This document shows, in pieces, positions 44,013 through 52,971 of a DNA stretch of 64,000 bases; within the stretch, counting starts at the first letter, position 1, and each line of letters starts with the position of its first letter. Source of the DNA: Papillibacter cinnamivorans DSM 12816 (GTDB lineage Bacteria; Bacillota; Clostridia; Oscillospirales; Oscillospiraceae); NCBI RefSeq assembly GCF_900176335.1, contig NZ_FWXW01000003.1, positions 248,001-312,000 of the forward strand, read 5' to 3'. The notes beneath the pieces were generated by a model that did no database searches, was not told the origin of the DNA, and saw nothing but the letters and a program-made list of their open reading frames with translations. A program made the position numbers and the translations under genes.

Positions 44013-44600
44013 ATGGGCTACAGGGCGGTGGAAAACTTGCTGGCTATTTTTCTCATCGCGGTGGCGCTTGCCATGGACGCCTTCGCGGTATCGGTCTCCA
44101 CGGGAATGTGCGCAAGAAATTTCCTACCCAGGCACGCGCTTCTCATGGGCGTCTATTTCGGCATCTTTCAGTCCGGCATGACTTTGATCGGGTGGTTTCT
44201 GGGTCAGAGCGTAAGCCGGTATGTGGAGGCGTACGGATCATATGTCGCCTTTGCCCTTCTTGCCTACATCGGGATCCGGATGATCGGGGAGGCAGTCAAA
44301 AAAGACCCTTCCTGCAAAACCTCCGACGCCCAGCCCGCAGTAACCCATCTGCGGCTTACGGCTCTGGGCGTCGCCACCAGCATCGACGCGCTGGTGGTGG
44401 GAGTAAGCCTGGCGTTTATAAACGTAAATATAGCATATGCCTCTTCCGTCATAGGCATCGTGGCGTTTGCTCTTTCCACCGCGGGAGGGCTTCTGGGAAA
44501 GCGCCTGGGCACCCTGTTCCAAACCCGGGCGGAGATTATCGGGGGCGCTGTGCTGATCCTCATCGGGGTGAAAATCCTGCTGGAAAACCTTATAGGGTAA
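44013..44600 (+). CDS. mntP: Manganese efflux pump MntP
   Basis: MntP exports Mn2+ from the cytoplasm. The 195-residue membrane protein has six helices in two similar halves. Each half carries a conserved aspartate motif: LAMDAFAVSVSTGM in helix 1 and TSIDALVVGVSLAF in helix 4. The middle contains FGIFQSGMTLIGWFLG. The ATG at 44013 follows AGGGCG; a GTG six codons later is a possible alternative. It ends 18 bp before a terminator shared with the convergent TraB gene. Confidence 0.93.
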   Translation: MGYRAVENLLAIFLIAVALAMDAFAVSVSTGMCARNFLPRHALLMGVYFGIFQSGMTLIGWFLGQSVSRYVEAYGSYVAFALLAYIGIRMIGEAVKKDPSCKTSDAQPAVTHLRLTALGVATSIDALVVGVSLAFINVNIAYASSVIGIVAFALSTAGGLLGKRLGTLFQTRAEIIGGAVLILIGVKILLENLIG

Positions 44601-44617
44601 TATCATGTCCGCCGTAT

Positions 44618-44645
44618 TAAAAGAGGGCTTTTAGCCCTCTTTTTA
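44618..44645. terminator. Bidirectional terminator between mntP and the TraB gene
   Basis: TAAAAGAGGGC-TTTTA-GCCCTCTTTTTA: a short GC stem flanked by A and T runs on both sides. Confidence 0.9.
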
Positions 44646-44669
44646 ATTATCTGTTTCGGCGGGTCTATT

Positions 44670-46040
44670 TTATGCCGCAGGAACCAGCTCCACCTGAAAT
44701 CCCTGGCTGCGAAGGCCGTTCACAATCCCGGTTTCCCCGATCATATGGCCGGCTCCCGCCACGATGATAAAGGTATTCTCCCCTTCCGTTCGGAGATACC
44801 CGGCCGCTTTGTCCGTCATTTTCTGATTCCTGTCCCCATAGAGCAGCATATAGAGCTCGTCGTTCTCCGCTCCCCGGGTCGCCTCCGCGTAAGCCGCCGC
44901 AAAGTCTTCGGCGTCCCGCTGCTTCCAGTATCCGAGCCATTGATCGACGGTTTCCGCGCCCTGCGTCTCTTCCACGCCTTGGGACAGTATGTAGGAATAA
45001 TAGTTTGCCGCCAGGTAAGCCTGCTGGTATTCTTCCGAAAGGGAGTCAAAGAGGTCGGCCTGATAGGCATAGCCCTCCAGCTCCCCGATCTCTTTTCCCT
45101 CCACCAAAGCCTTACTGTACACATAGGAGTCCATCACCATGGGAGAGTCCTCCTCCTGGAGAGATAGGGTGCTGAACAGATTCGCCAGGGCCCAGGCCTT
45201 GATGGACGCCGTCTGTTCTTCGGTATATCCCAGCACCGCCATGGAGGCGACGATTTTATTATAGAGATCTTCCGGAATGTGATCCTTCAGGGTCGTCCCG
45301 TCCGTATAGCGCTGTTTCTGGGCAAAATAGGCAAGCCCTTCCTGGTCCAGAAAATCCACTTCAAAAACGGCCGTCTGAGCCGAGAGAATGGCGTCCATGA
45401 GATCCTGGCTGAAGGGATAGATATTCCCCCTGTCCACATGGATCGTCCCCAGCAGATACAGGGTGTTTCCGCCGTTTTGCGCCTTCCACAGAAGGCCCAG
45501 AGAGCCTTTTCCCGATTCCTCGTATAAGTTGGTGATAAATCTCCGGGAAATCAAAAGAGCCTCCTGGAGGGTGCAAGGATTGTTTTCTCCCAGATCCCCG
45601 TTCCCATAACCCCTGATGATCCCGCTGTTCACCATATACTCCATGGGCGAAGCGGCATCGCCGTACAGCTGCTCCGGCACGTCCAGGGCAGCCAGCTCAT
45701 TATACAGGAGGGCGGCAAAGCTGCCGCGGGTCTGATCCCGATTTACCGGAACCGCCCGCTCCCCGCCGCCCGCCGCATATCCCAGCAACGAAAGCGACTG
45801 GCGCGCCACATCTAAAATATACTCCTCCTGCTCCGGGTTAAGGGCGCTTTTTATTGTGGAAAGGTCCTCCGACGGCAGCAGATTCAGCGCCTCGGCATCC
45901 ACCAGTTCCGATACGGCCCAGGAGTCCGGCGCCTGGGATTCCCCCTCCACAGCCAGGACGGCGGGCTGCAGCGCCGGCGCAAGCAGCATCGTCAGGGCTA
46001 AAACGCCCGTGATCAGACCTCTTTTCCATTTTATCCGCAT
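44670..46040 (-). CDS. Secreted TraB/GumN-family protein with an SLH-like N-terminal part
   Basis: The 456-residue protein has a signal peptide (RGLITGVLALTMLLAPALQPAVLA), an N-terminal region of about 150 residues with an SLH-like stretch (MEYMVNSGIIRGYGNGDLGENNPCTLQEAL), and then a TraB/GumN domain: LGLLWKAQNGGNTLYLLGTIHVDRGNIYP, a conserved FEVDF, and a final FIIVAGAGHMIGETGIVNGLRSQGFQVEL. TraB proteins are putative metal-dependent hydrolases; their substrate is unclear. The protein probably sits outside the membrane. Confidence 0.85.
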   Translation of the reverse strand: MRIKWKRGLITGVLALTMLLAPALQPAVLAVEGESQAPDSWAVSELVDAEALNLLPSEDLSTIKSALNPEQEEYILDVARQSLSLLGYAAGGGERAVPVNRDQTRGSFAALLYNELAALDVPEQLYGDAASPMEYMVNSGIIRGYGNGDLGENNPCTLQEALLISRRFITNLYEESGKGSLGLLWKAQNGGNTLYLLGTIHVDRGNIYPFSQDLMDAILSAQTAVFEVDFLDQEGLAYFAQKQRYTDGTTLKDHIPEDLYNKIVASMAVLGYTEEQTASIKAWALANLFSTLSLQEEDSPMVMDSYVYSKALVEGKEIGELEGYAYQADLFDSLSEEYQQAYLAANYYSYILSQGVEETQGAETVDQWLGYWKQRDAEDFAAAYAEATRGAENDELYMLLYGDRNQKMTDKAAGYLRTEGENTFIIVAGAGHMIGETGIVNGLRSQGFQVELVPAA

Positions 46041-46362
46041 TCGTCAGGTCCTCCTTTTCGATCTGTCTCCATGGTAAAGGTTCCGGCCGGGATTGTCAAT
46101 CGATTCCGCCCGCTGTGTACCGGTGAGGATTTTATCCGTTTCCGGCTCAGCTCTCTGATTTCATAAGCAGCTGGACATTTCTGCCGCTTTGCCGTATTTG
46201 GCACATATCTTTCATTTTTCGAGATTATTCTTCCACATATTCCCTAATTCTTCCGGTTTCGCGGACAGTTTTTACCTGTTTTCAGTTTGTAACTTCTGGT
46301 CAGTGCCTCGTTTTTCCCGTTATGTCAACGGAATATGCACGATAGTTTTAAGATGCGTTTAC

Positions 46363-46391
46363 ATAATATATGTGGAAAACCCTGTGGACAA
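46363..46391 (-). promoter_or_regulatory. Promoter for the TraB gene, overlapping DnaA-box-like sites
   Basis: On the minus strand TTGTCC and TATTAT are 17 bases apart. Two near-consensus DnaA boxes overlap this promoter: TGTGGAAAA (46371-46379) and TGTGGACAA (46383-46391), each one base from TGTGGATAA. The leader to the gene would be about 310 nt. The 46041-46529 interval has no gene and is AT-rich. Confidence 0.45.
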
Positions 46392-46529
46392 TGTTAACAA
46401 CTCTTGCAACCACGCGCTTTCCTCTCCGCCTATCCCGTTATGGTTATTCAGCGAAGCTGTATAATGGCGTATTTGACCGGATACGCCATTCATCCTGCAA
46501 ATTTTCGCCGCCTTCCGCAGGGATATAAA

Positions 46530-46785
46530 AACCCGGCCGTATAGGCCGGGCTACAGCTTGTCGAAAGAGCCTTTCAGAGTTCGCGCCGCGTACGGTGCGG
46601 ATAAGATCGTTTCGTTTTTTCCGGCGACCTGTGCGTCGGGAAAAACACTTCTCGGCTTGTAAGTGTACGAATTGTCCGCCCTTGCGGACGACTCGTGCGC
46701 GCGACAAGCCGCATCCCACTCGAAATAGTGCCTTTGGCACTTTTTCGGTAATTTTAAGCCCGGCCGTATAGGCCGGGCTTAAAAG
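46530..46785. repeat. Hairpin cassette with outward-facing terminators (second copy)
   Basis: The segment is bounded by two copies of CCCGGCCGTATAGGCCGGG, at about 46532-46552 and 46761-46782. Inside are AGTGCC-TTT-GGCACT followed by TTTTT (46722-46745), nested stems CGGCTTGT...ACAAGCCG and GTCCGC-CCTT-GCGGAC, and a CTTGTCGAAAGAG core next to the left hairpin. This matches the layout at 12362-12630 (CTTTTTCGACAAAC core, GTCCGCC-GCA-GGCGGAC inner stem), inverted relative to it. The order of parts is alike while the terminal hairpins differ in sequence. Confidence 0.65.
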
Positions 46786-46825
46786 TTAAAAGGCGCAGGG
46801 AGACTATTCCTTTTCCGGGGCGGTC

Positions 46826-48223
46826 TCAGGCATCCCTTTCCAGCCTTCCGGAAATGATTCTTGCCACGTGCACGCCGCTGGCACCCGCCTGGGCAAGGCC
46901 CCGGGTGATGCCCGCGCCGTCCCCGATGGCAAACATGTTGGGAAGCCGGGTTTCCAGTTCCTCCGTGAGCTCCAGGCGGGAGCTGTAGAACTTCACCTCG
47001 GCGCCGTACAGGAGAGTGTCGTAATTGGCGGTCCCCGGCGCTATCTTGTCCAGAGCGTAGATCATTTCCACGATATTGTCCAGGTGCCGCTTGGGAAGAG
47101 CCAGGCTGAGGTCGCCCGGGGTCGCGTTGAGGGTCGGCCGGGTAAAGCTCTTGGACAGCCGGTGCTCATTGGTGCGCACGCCCTTGAGCAGGTCCCCGAA
47201 CCGCTGCACCAGGACCCCTCCCCCCAGCATATTGGACAGAGAGGCGATGTGTTTTCCGTACCGGTAGGGCTGGTCAAAGGGCTTGGTGAAGCGGTTGCTC
47301 ACCAGGAGGGCAAAGTTCGTATTCTCGCTGCGGAGAGCCGCGTCGGAATAGCTGTGCCCGTTCACCGTATTGATCCCGTCCACGTTTTCCGTGACCACAT
47401 GTCCGTACGGGTTCATGCAGAAGGTCCTCACCAGGTCGCCGTACTGCTTCGTCCGGTAGATGAGCTTGGACTCGTACACCACGTCGGTGATATGCTCAAA
47501 AATCTTTGCCGGCAGCTCCACCCGGACCCCGATATCCACCTGATTGTTGATAAGGTCCAGGCCCAGGGCCTCGCACCGCCCGGCAAACCATTCCGCGCCC
47601 GAGCGGCCGGGTGCCGCGATGAGATACCGACAGGAGACGGTTTTTCCGTTCTCCAGGGCCAGATCATAGCCTTCGCCGGTTTTCCGGATCTCCTCCACGG
47701 GGGTCTGGAACCGGAACTCCATCTTGTCCTTGATGTCTTCGTACAGGTTTTTCAGGATCATTAGATTTTTTTCCGTACCCAGGTGCTTCACCTTGGCCTG
47801 GAGCAGATGCAGGTCGTTTTCCAGGGCCCGCTTTTCCAGCGCCCGGGCCTCTGGGGTCTCCGTGGAGTACACCTGATCGGTCGCCCCGAAGCGCATGTTC
47901 ACGCTGTCCACATAGTAAATCAGGTCCATAACGCGGTCCTGGGGCATAAAGTCGGTAAGCCAGCCCCCGAACTCCGTGGTGAAATTATATTTTCCGTCGG
48001 AAAAAGCGCCCGCTCCCCCGAAACCGGACATGGTGGCGCACACCTTGCACTGGATGCACTCTTTGACCTGGCCGGTTACGATGGGGCAGCTGCGGTGATA
48101 AATATCGCTGCCCTTTTCCAGTATCACAACCTTTATTCCGGGGTTTCTGCGAATCAGCTCATACCCGGCATAGATTCCCGCCGTTCCCGCGCCGATGATT
48201 GCCACGTCGTATGTGGGGCTCAT
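46826..48223 (-). CDS. FAD-dependent oxidoreductase (COG2509-like dehydrogenase)
   Basis: The 465-residue protein begins with an FAD-binding Rossmann motif (VAIIGAGTAGIYAGYEL) and ends with GDGAGITRGLAQAGASGVHVARII, the usual second FAD-binding stretch. Between these are a four-cysteine segment (SCPIVTGQVKECIQCKVCATM) and GFGGAGAFSDGKYNF, typical of the uncharacterised FAD-dependent dehydrogenases in Firmicutes. The natural substrate is unknown. It is at the downstream end of the envelope/division run on the minus strand. Confidence 0.88.
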   Translation of the reverse strand: MSPTYDVAIIGAGTAGIYAGYELIRRNPGIKVVILEKGSDIYHRSCPIVTGQVKECIQCKVCATMSGFGGAGAFSDGKYNFTTEFGGWLTDFMPQDRVMDLIYYVDSVNMRFGATDQVYSTETPEARALEKRALENDLHLLQAKVKHLGTEKNLMILKNLYEDIKDKMEFRFQTPVEEIRKTGEGYDLALENGKTVSCRYLIAAPGRSGAEWFAGRCEALGLDLINNQVDIGVRVELPAKIFEHITDVVYESKLIYRTKQYGDLVRTFCMNPYGHVVTENVDGINTVNGHSYSDAALRSENTNFALLVSNRFTKPFDQPYRYGKHIASLSNMLGGGVLVQRFGDLLKGVRTNEHRLSKSFTRPTLNATPGDLSLALPKRHLDNIVEMIYALDKIAPGTANYDTLLYGAEVKFYSSRLELTEELETRLPNMFAIGDGAGITRGLAQAGASGVHVARIISGRLERDA

Positions 48224-48463
48224 TTTCTTCCCTCTTTTCTCCGCCTGCCGCGATGAATTTTCCGTTGGGTTTTTGCTTTGCGGGCTTCCGATGCCGTTTG
48301 TGCCCGCAACGGGATTATTGTATCATATCGTGTCAAACTTTCCTATTCTTTTCAGTCGCCCCGATGGATCCGAAGCCGAGGGACCCCGGAGCGGTTTTTC
48401 CGCTAAAATTCCAGTTGTTTCAATTACTATTTGTGATATATCCCGTATTTATTACATATGGTT

Positions 48464-50335
48464 TTATTCCGTCAGGCAAATCCCGCCCCAGGGAGACAGC
48501 AAAACGGAGACTTTACCGTCCCGGACAGGAAGGGCTTCACCGCTCAGGGCATCCTCCGCGGTCTCTTTCGCCCAGGGCAAAGCCAGAACGGCCGGTTCCG
48601 CTCCCACGTTGACCGCCGCTACCGTCTCTTCCCCGCCGAGCCGCCGGGAAATGGCCAGCAGCGGCCCCCGGGCAGCCCGGTATTCCAGGTCTCCCCTGCG
48701 CAAGGACGGACGAAGGGTACGCAGGCGTCCCAGCTTACCAAACCAGGACTGAAGCTCTTTCTCCTCCTTCCCCCAGGGAAAAGGCCGGCGGTTGAAGGGA
48801 TCCTCAAACCCCTCCAGTCCCGCCTCGTCTCCATAGTATATCGTCGGGGAGCCGGGAAAGGCATACATGAGCAGGGCCGCGAGCTTCAGCATTCTGCCGC
48901 CCCGAAGGCGTTCCGCTTCGCTCAACCGGAATTCCGCCCGCTGAGAGCGGGGGGCGCCGGACAGATCCTCCCCGGCGCCCAAAAGGGTCAGAACCCGGGG
49001 TGTGTCGTGATTTCCCAGGAAATTCATGGCGGAATAAAAGGCTGAAGGAGGATAGTGTTCCCGCAGGGTCTCCATCCGCTCCCGGAACTCCTCCGCCCTC
49101 CCGCCGCCGAGGAATAATAAAAGCGCGTCCCGGAAGGGATAGTCGGTCACCCCGTCCAGCTCCTTTCCCAGGAGATACCGGCGGCGGAGCCCATAGCTCA
49201 CCTTGTTCGAGGCGTCTTCCCAGACCTCTCCCAGGATCACGGCGTCCGGCTTTTCCTCTTTGGCCGCTTTGCGCAGAAGCTCCAGAAAGGCGTCCGGCAG
49301 CTCGTCGGCCACGTCCAGGCGCCAGCCCGCGGCGCCGGCCCGGAGCCAGCGGCGGAGAATACTGTTATTTCCGGTCAGAATATAGTCCAGATAGGACGGA
49401 GCCATTTCGTTTACCTGTGGCAGGGTTTTAATCCCCCACCAGGAGGAATACTTCTCCGGCCAGCTTTCAAACCGGTACCAGCCGTAATACGGGGAATCCA
49501 TGGAATCGGACGCGCCGAGAGAGGGGTAGCCGCCCCCGGCATTGAAATACACGCTCCTGCTGCCGGTGTGGCTGAACACCCCGTCCAGTATCACGCGCAT
49601 CCCTCTTTGCCCGGCCTCCCGGCAAAGGATGCGGAAGTCTTCCTCCGTGCCCAGCATCGGGTCTATTCTGGTGTAATCCGCCGTATCGTACCGGTGGTTG
49701 GAGGCGGCTTCAAAGACGGGATTCAGATAGATGGTCTCCACCGAGAGGGTTTTCAGATAATCCAGCTTCCGAAGGATTCCCCGAAGGTTGCCGCCGAAGA
49801 AATCGTCGTTGCGGATCTCCCCGTTTTCATCCGGCAGATAATCGGGCTCCTCCTCCCAGCCGCCGTGGAGCCGGCGCTTTCCCACAAAACCGGAGGTAAC
49901 GACGGGCAGCGCGGCAAAAAAGCGGTCCGGAAAGATTTGATAGGTGACGCCCTGGCCGAACCAATCGGGGGAAGTCCCGGTTTCCTCATACACCGTAAGC
50001 TGAAACTCCTCGGGCGCTTTTTTCCGCCATCCGCCGGCTCCGAAATACCGGATGGAGCCGTCCGAGCGGAAAAAGCGGAAGCAATACCAGATGAGGTCCG
50101 GCGTTTTGCCCGCGGGCAGTTTACCCGAAAACACGTCGCAGGTTCCCTCCATACCGGTCCAGACAAGGGGATACTCCATCACACCGCCGGAAAACTCGCT
50201 CCTGGCGACGGCGGCACCTCCGGAAAATCCCATGGAACGGGGCGGCCGAAGGGTCAAATCGGCGCTCTTCCCCGTGGGCAGAGCGCCGAAAGGATCTTTA
50301 TACCTCGGATCCCTGGAATCAAAGACTGACTGCAT
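48464..50335 (-). CDS. GH13 alpha-amylase / neopullulanase-type glycosidase
   Basis: The 623-residue protein has an N-terminal CBM34-like beta domain and a GH13 catalytic barrel. Catalytic residues are Asp in GWRLDVADEL, Glu in ILGEVWEDA, and Asp in FLGNHDTPR; the first conserved region is DGVFSHTG. No signal peptide is present, so it probably works on intracellular maltodextrin, cyclodextrin or glycogen. The start at 50335 follows GAAAGGAGCAAC; an in-frame ATG 51 bases earlier overlaps the mrdA stop. It lies 50 bp downstream of mrdA. Confidence 0.92.
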   Translation of the reverse strand: MQSVFDSRDPRYKDPFGALPTGKSADLTLRPPRSMGFSGGAAVARSEFSGGVMEYPLVWTGMEGTCDVFSGKLPAGKTPDLIWYCFRFFRSDGSIRYFGAGGWRKKAPEEFQLTVYEETGTSPDWFGQGVTYQIFPDRFFAALPVVTSGFVGKRRLHGGWEEEPDYLPDENGEIRNDDFFGGNLRGILRKLDYLKTLSVETIYLNPVFEAASNHRYDTADYTRIDPMLGTEEDFRILCREAGQRGMRVILDGVFSHTGSRSVYFNAGGGYPSLGASDSMDSPYYGWYRFESWPEKYSSWWGIKTLPQVNEMAPSYLDYILTGNNSILRRWLRAGAAGWRLDVADELPDAFLELLRKAAKEEKPDAVILGEVWEDASNKVSYGLRRRYLLGKELDGVTDYPFRDALLLFLGGGRAEEFRERMETLREHYPPSAFYSAMNFLGNHDTPRVLTLLGAGEDLSGAPRSQRAEFRLSEAERLRGGRMLKLAALLMYAFPGSPTIYYGDEAGLEGFEDPFNRRPFPWGKEEKELQSWFGKLGRLRTLRPSLRRGDLEYRAARGPLLAISRRLGGEETVAAVNVGAEPAVLALPWAKETAEDALSGEALPVRDGKVSVLLSPWGGICLTE

Positions 50336-50385
50336 GTTGCTCCTTTCGGGCTCCCGGGTGCCGACCGGCGTCCGGATGCGCCCCA

Positions 50386-52419
50386 TTACGGCAGAAGCAC
50401 GCTTTCCTGCTCCGCCGCGGTCATGGTGTCCTCCGAATTGAAGTAGGCATTCATGATGGCGACGGCGGTTTCCGCCAGGGCCGAACCGGAGCCTCCCTGT
50501 TCCACCACGATGGCAATGGCGATCTGAGGATCGTCATAGGGCGCGAAGCAGACGAAAACACCGTTGCTGATGTTGTCCGCTCCGGTCTGGGCCGTACCGG
50601 TTTTCGCGCCTACCGCGATGGGATAATTCTTCAAATAGGTCGCCGCCGTTCCCTGGGTCGCCACGTTCCGCATCCCCTGCTTCACGGCCGCAAGGTTGGA
50701 ATCCGAAATCTCCACCGTGCCGGCGGCCTGGGGGGTGTATTCGTAGAGCAGCTGGGAATAATCATAGGATTTTACCGATTTGAGAAGATGCGCATCGTAA
50801 TGGGTGCCGCCGTTTGCCAAAGTGGCAACGTAGTTTGCCAGCTGAAGGGTGGTAAAGGCGTTGTCCTGGCCGATGGCCGCCCGAAGGGTATCGCCCGGCG
50901 AGAACACGTCTCCGTTTGCTTCCTTATACGCGGGGCTTGCCAGAATCCCGGTGGACTCCGGAATTTCGATCCCGGTGGGAAGGCCAAGTCCGAATTTCTG
51001 GGCGTACTCGTCCAGCTTGTCGATTCCCAGCCGGCGGCCGATGTCATAGAAAAAGTAGTTGCAGGACACCTCCAGGGCGGTGACCACGTTGATTTTTCCG
51101 TGGGTTCTTCCCGAAGCCCGGTACAGCCAGCATCTGGGCTGGTAGTCGGAGTAATAGGTATAAATCCCCTTGTCCTCGATGATAGTGGACGGAGTGATAA
51201 TCCCCTCCTCCAGGGCGCCTACCGCGGTCACCATTTTAAAGGTGGAGCCCGGGGGATAGATCCCCTGGGCGGCCCGGTTGAGCAGAGGATTTGCCGGGTC
51301 TGCGAGCAGCTGATTGTAGTCTGCGTTATAGGTGGTCAAAGAATAGGTGGGATAGGAAGCCGAGGCCAGAACGTCCCCGCTGTTCACGTCCATCACCACG
51401 GCGGCGCCGCCCCGGATCTCCCCGTCTTCCTTCGTCATCTTTTCCGTGGTTTCCGCCAGGGCCTTTTCCGTGGCTTCCTGCAGCTTTATGTCTATGGTAA
51501 GAGCCACATTGCCTCCCGGCTGGGGCTCGGCGGTATACAGTTCGCTGGTAATCTTCCCGTCGGTATTGGTGTCTATGATCCGGGTTCCGTCGGTCCCGCG
51601 GAGAAAGTCCTCAAAGGCCTTTTCCACTCCGCTTTTTCCCACCATTTCGTCCATGGCATAGCCTTTCTGAATATACTCCTCAGCCTCTTCCTCGTAGATT
51701 TGGCCGACGGACCCTAAAAGATGAGCGGCGTAGGGGGTCATATATTCCCTGGCGGACACGGTTTTGATCTGCATGCCGGGGTAGCTTCCCTCTTTGAGAA
51801 TGGAAATGAGATCGATATCCACGTCCTCGGCAAAGACATAGGCGGTGGTATTGATGAGCTTGCGCAAAGCCAGCTCGTACCTAACGCCGATGATTTCGCG
51901 GGCCTGCTCATCGGTATAGGATTCGTCCAGCTTGAAGTCCTTGCGCATGAGCGCAAGGAGATCCGAGGCGCTCACCGTGTCCGAGCTCCAGCCCCGGTTG
52001 GCCAGATACCGGGAAAAGCGGTTTTTCTGGGAATCGGTGGCCGTGTCAAGAGTATACCCGAAGGGAGCCGTCTGGCTCACGGGCAGAGTGTCGATATGGC
52101 TCACGCCCTTCTCATCGCAGGTGTCGATGAGCTTGAGGATGGCGGCGTTCTGATCCTGACCCTCGGTGAGATAAGACGCGTCAAAGGTGAGGTTGTAGCT
52201 TAAGCGGTTGGTGATCAGGACCCGGCCGTACCGGTCGGTAATCTCCCCCCGGGAGGCCTCCACCGTCTCCGTTTTGACGATCTTCCGGCGGGACTCCTCC
52301 AAATACTCCGCCCCGTGCACAATCTGGGCGGTGTAAAGGGTCATTACAAACCACACGATGCAGCCCATGAGAAGGCCTGTTATCACGCCCGTGCGGATAC
52401 GAAATTTCCTTCCTTCCAA
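50386..52419 (-). CDS. mrdA: Penicillin-binding protein 2 (elongation transpeptidase)
   Basis: PBP2 crosslinks peptidoglycan in the elongasome with RodA, MreC and MreD. The 677-residue product has one N-terminal transmembrane helix (GVITGLLMGCIVWFVMTLY), the dimerisation domain with SRGEITDRYGRVLITN, and the transpeptidase with YPPGSTFKM (catalytic serine and lysine), VSCNYF (SxN) and AKTGTAQ (KTG). It follows mreD by 18 bp. RodA and MreB are not in the window. Confidence 0.95.
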   Translation of the reverse strand: MEGRKFRIRTGVITGLLMGCIVWFVMTLYTAQIVHGAEYLEESRRKIVKTETVEASRGEITDRYGRVLITNRLSYNLTFDASYLTEGQDQNAAILKLIDTCDEKGVSHIDTLPVSQTAPFGYTLDTATDSQKNRFSRYLANRGWSSDTVSASDLLALMRKDFKLDESYTDEQAREIIGVRYELALRKLINTTAYVFAEDVDIDLISILKEGSYPGMQIKTVSAREYMTPYAAHLLGSVGQIYEEEAEEYIQKGYAMDEMVGKSGVEKAFEDFLRGTDGTRIIDTNTDGKITSELYTAEPQPGGNVALTIDIKLQEATEKALAETTEKMTKEDGEIRGGAAVVMDVNSGDVLASASYPTYSLTTYNADYNQLLADPANPLLNRAAQGIYPPGSTFKMVTAVGALEEGIITPSTIIEDKGIYTYYSDYQPRCWLYRASGRTHGKINVVTALEVSCNYFFYDIGRRLGIDKLDEYAQKFGLGLPTGIEIPESTGILASPAYKEANGDVFSPGDTLRAAIGQDNAFTTLQLANYVATLANGGTHYDAHLLKSVKSYDYSQLLYEYTPQAAGTVEISDSNLAAVKQGMRNVATQGTAATYLKNYPIAVGAKTGTAQTGADNISNGVFVCFAPYDDPQIAIAIVVEQGGSGSALAETAVAIMNAYFNSEDTMTAAEQESVLLP

Positions 52420-52437
52420 GGTAAGCCTCCTTATGAA

Positions 52438-52950
52438 TCAGGCCAGGCGGGTTCCCCCGACCCGGCGATAAACGCTGCGAACCAGCAGATATACCGGCAC
52501 AAGCCAGAACAGGGAATACAGAATTTCCGGTCCGGCAACGGCCAGGACCGCCCTCACCGGCGCGTCCTTTGCCATGATGTAATACAGGCCCCGGACCAAA
52601 TCTATCCCCGCCAGAGCTCCCAGAGAACAAAGCGCGCAGCTTAAAAAGCCCGGATTGAGAACGTATTCGGCCACAACGCCGGAAAGCAGCCCTGTCAGCA
52701 TGAAAACAGCGGTGTAAAACCCGTCGGTATTGTAAAAAGCTGCGTCGCATAAAAGACCCGCCGCGATGCCGAAACCCGCACCCGCCGCGCTCCCCTCAAA
52801 GCTCCCCACCGCCGCCACCGCTATGGGAAGCAGCAGGGGGTAGACGCCAAAAACGGTGAAACGGTTGAGAAGCATGGTCTGGGCTACAAATAACAGCAGC
52901 AGTGCCAGCATGTACACCGTCCATTTGCCGAACCAATCCCGCTTTGTCAC
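52438..52950 (-). CDS. mreD: Rod shape-determining protein MreD
   Basis: MreD is an integral membrane partner of MreC and PBP2. The 170-residue product has about five hydrophobic helices (WTVYMLALLLLFVAQTMLLNRF at the start) and the family's LLPIAVAAVGSFEGSAAGAGFG segment with small residues. It has few polar motifs, so the call rests mostly on its position between mreC and mrdA and the helix pattern. Confidence 0.9.
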   Translation of the reverse strand: MTKRDWFGKWTVYMLALLLLFVAQTMLLNRFTVFGVYPLLLPIAVAAVGSFEGSAAGAGFGIAAGLLCDAAFYNTDGFYTAVFMLTGLLSGVVAEYVLNPGFLSCALCSLGALAGIDLVRGLYYIMAKDAPVRAVLAVAGPEILYSLFWLVPVYLLVRSVYRRVGGTRLA

Positions 52951-52971
52951 GGTAACGCCACGCCTTCCTTT

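Noticed and set aside
46354-46400. Replication origin (oriC) at 46.4 kb
   Set aside because: Only two imperfect DnaA boxes, no array and no dnaA; the overlap with a promoter explains the sequence as well. Kept as a low-interest finding only.
46189-46464. 91-codon plus-strand open frame in the 46.2 kb AT-rich gap
   Set aside because: Phenylalanine/serine-rich, no ribosome site, and it runs over the minus-strand promoter; probably non-coding.
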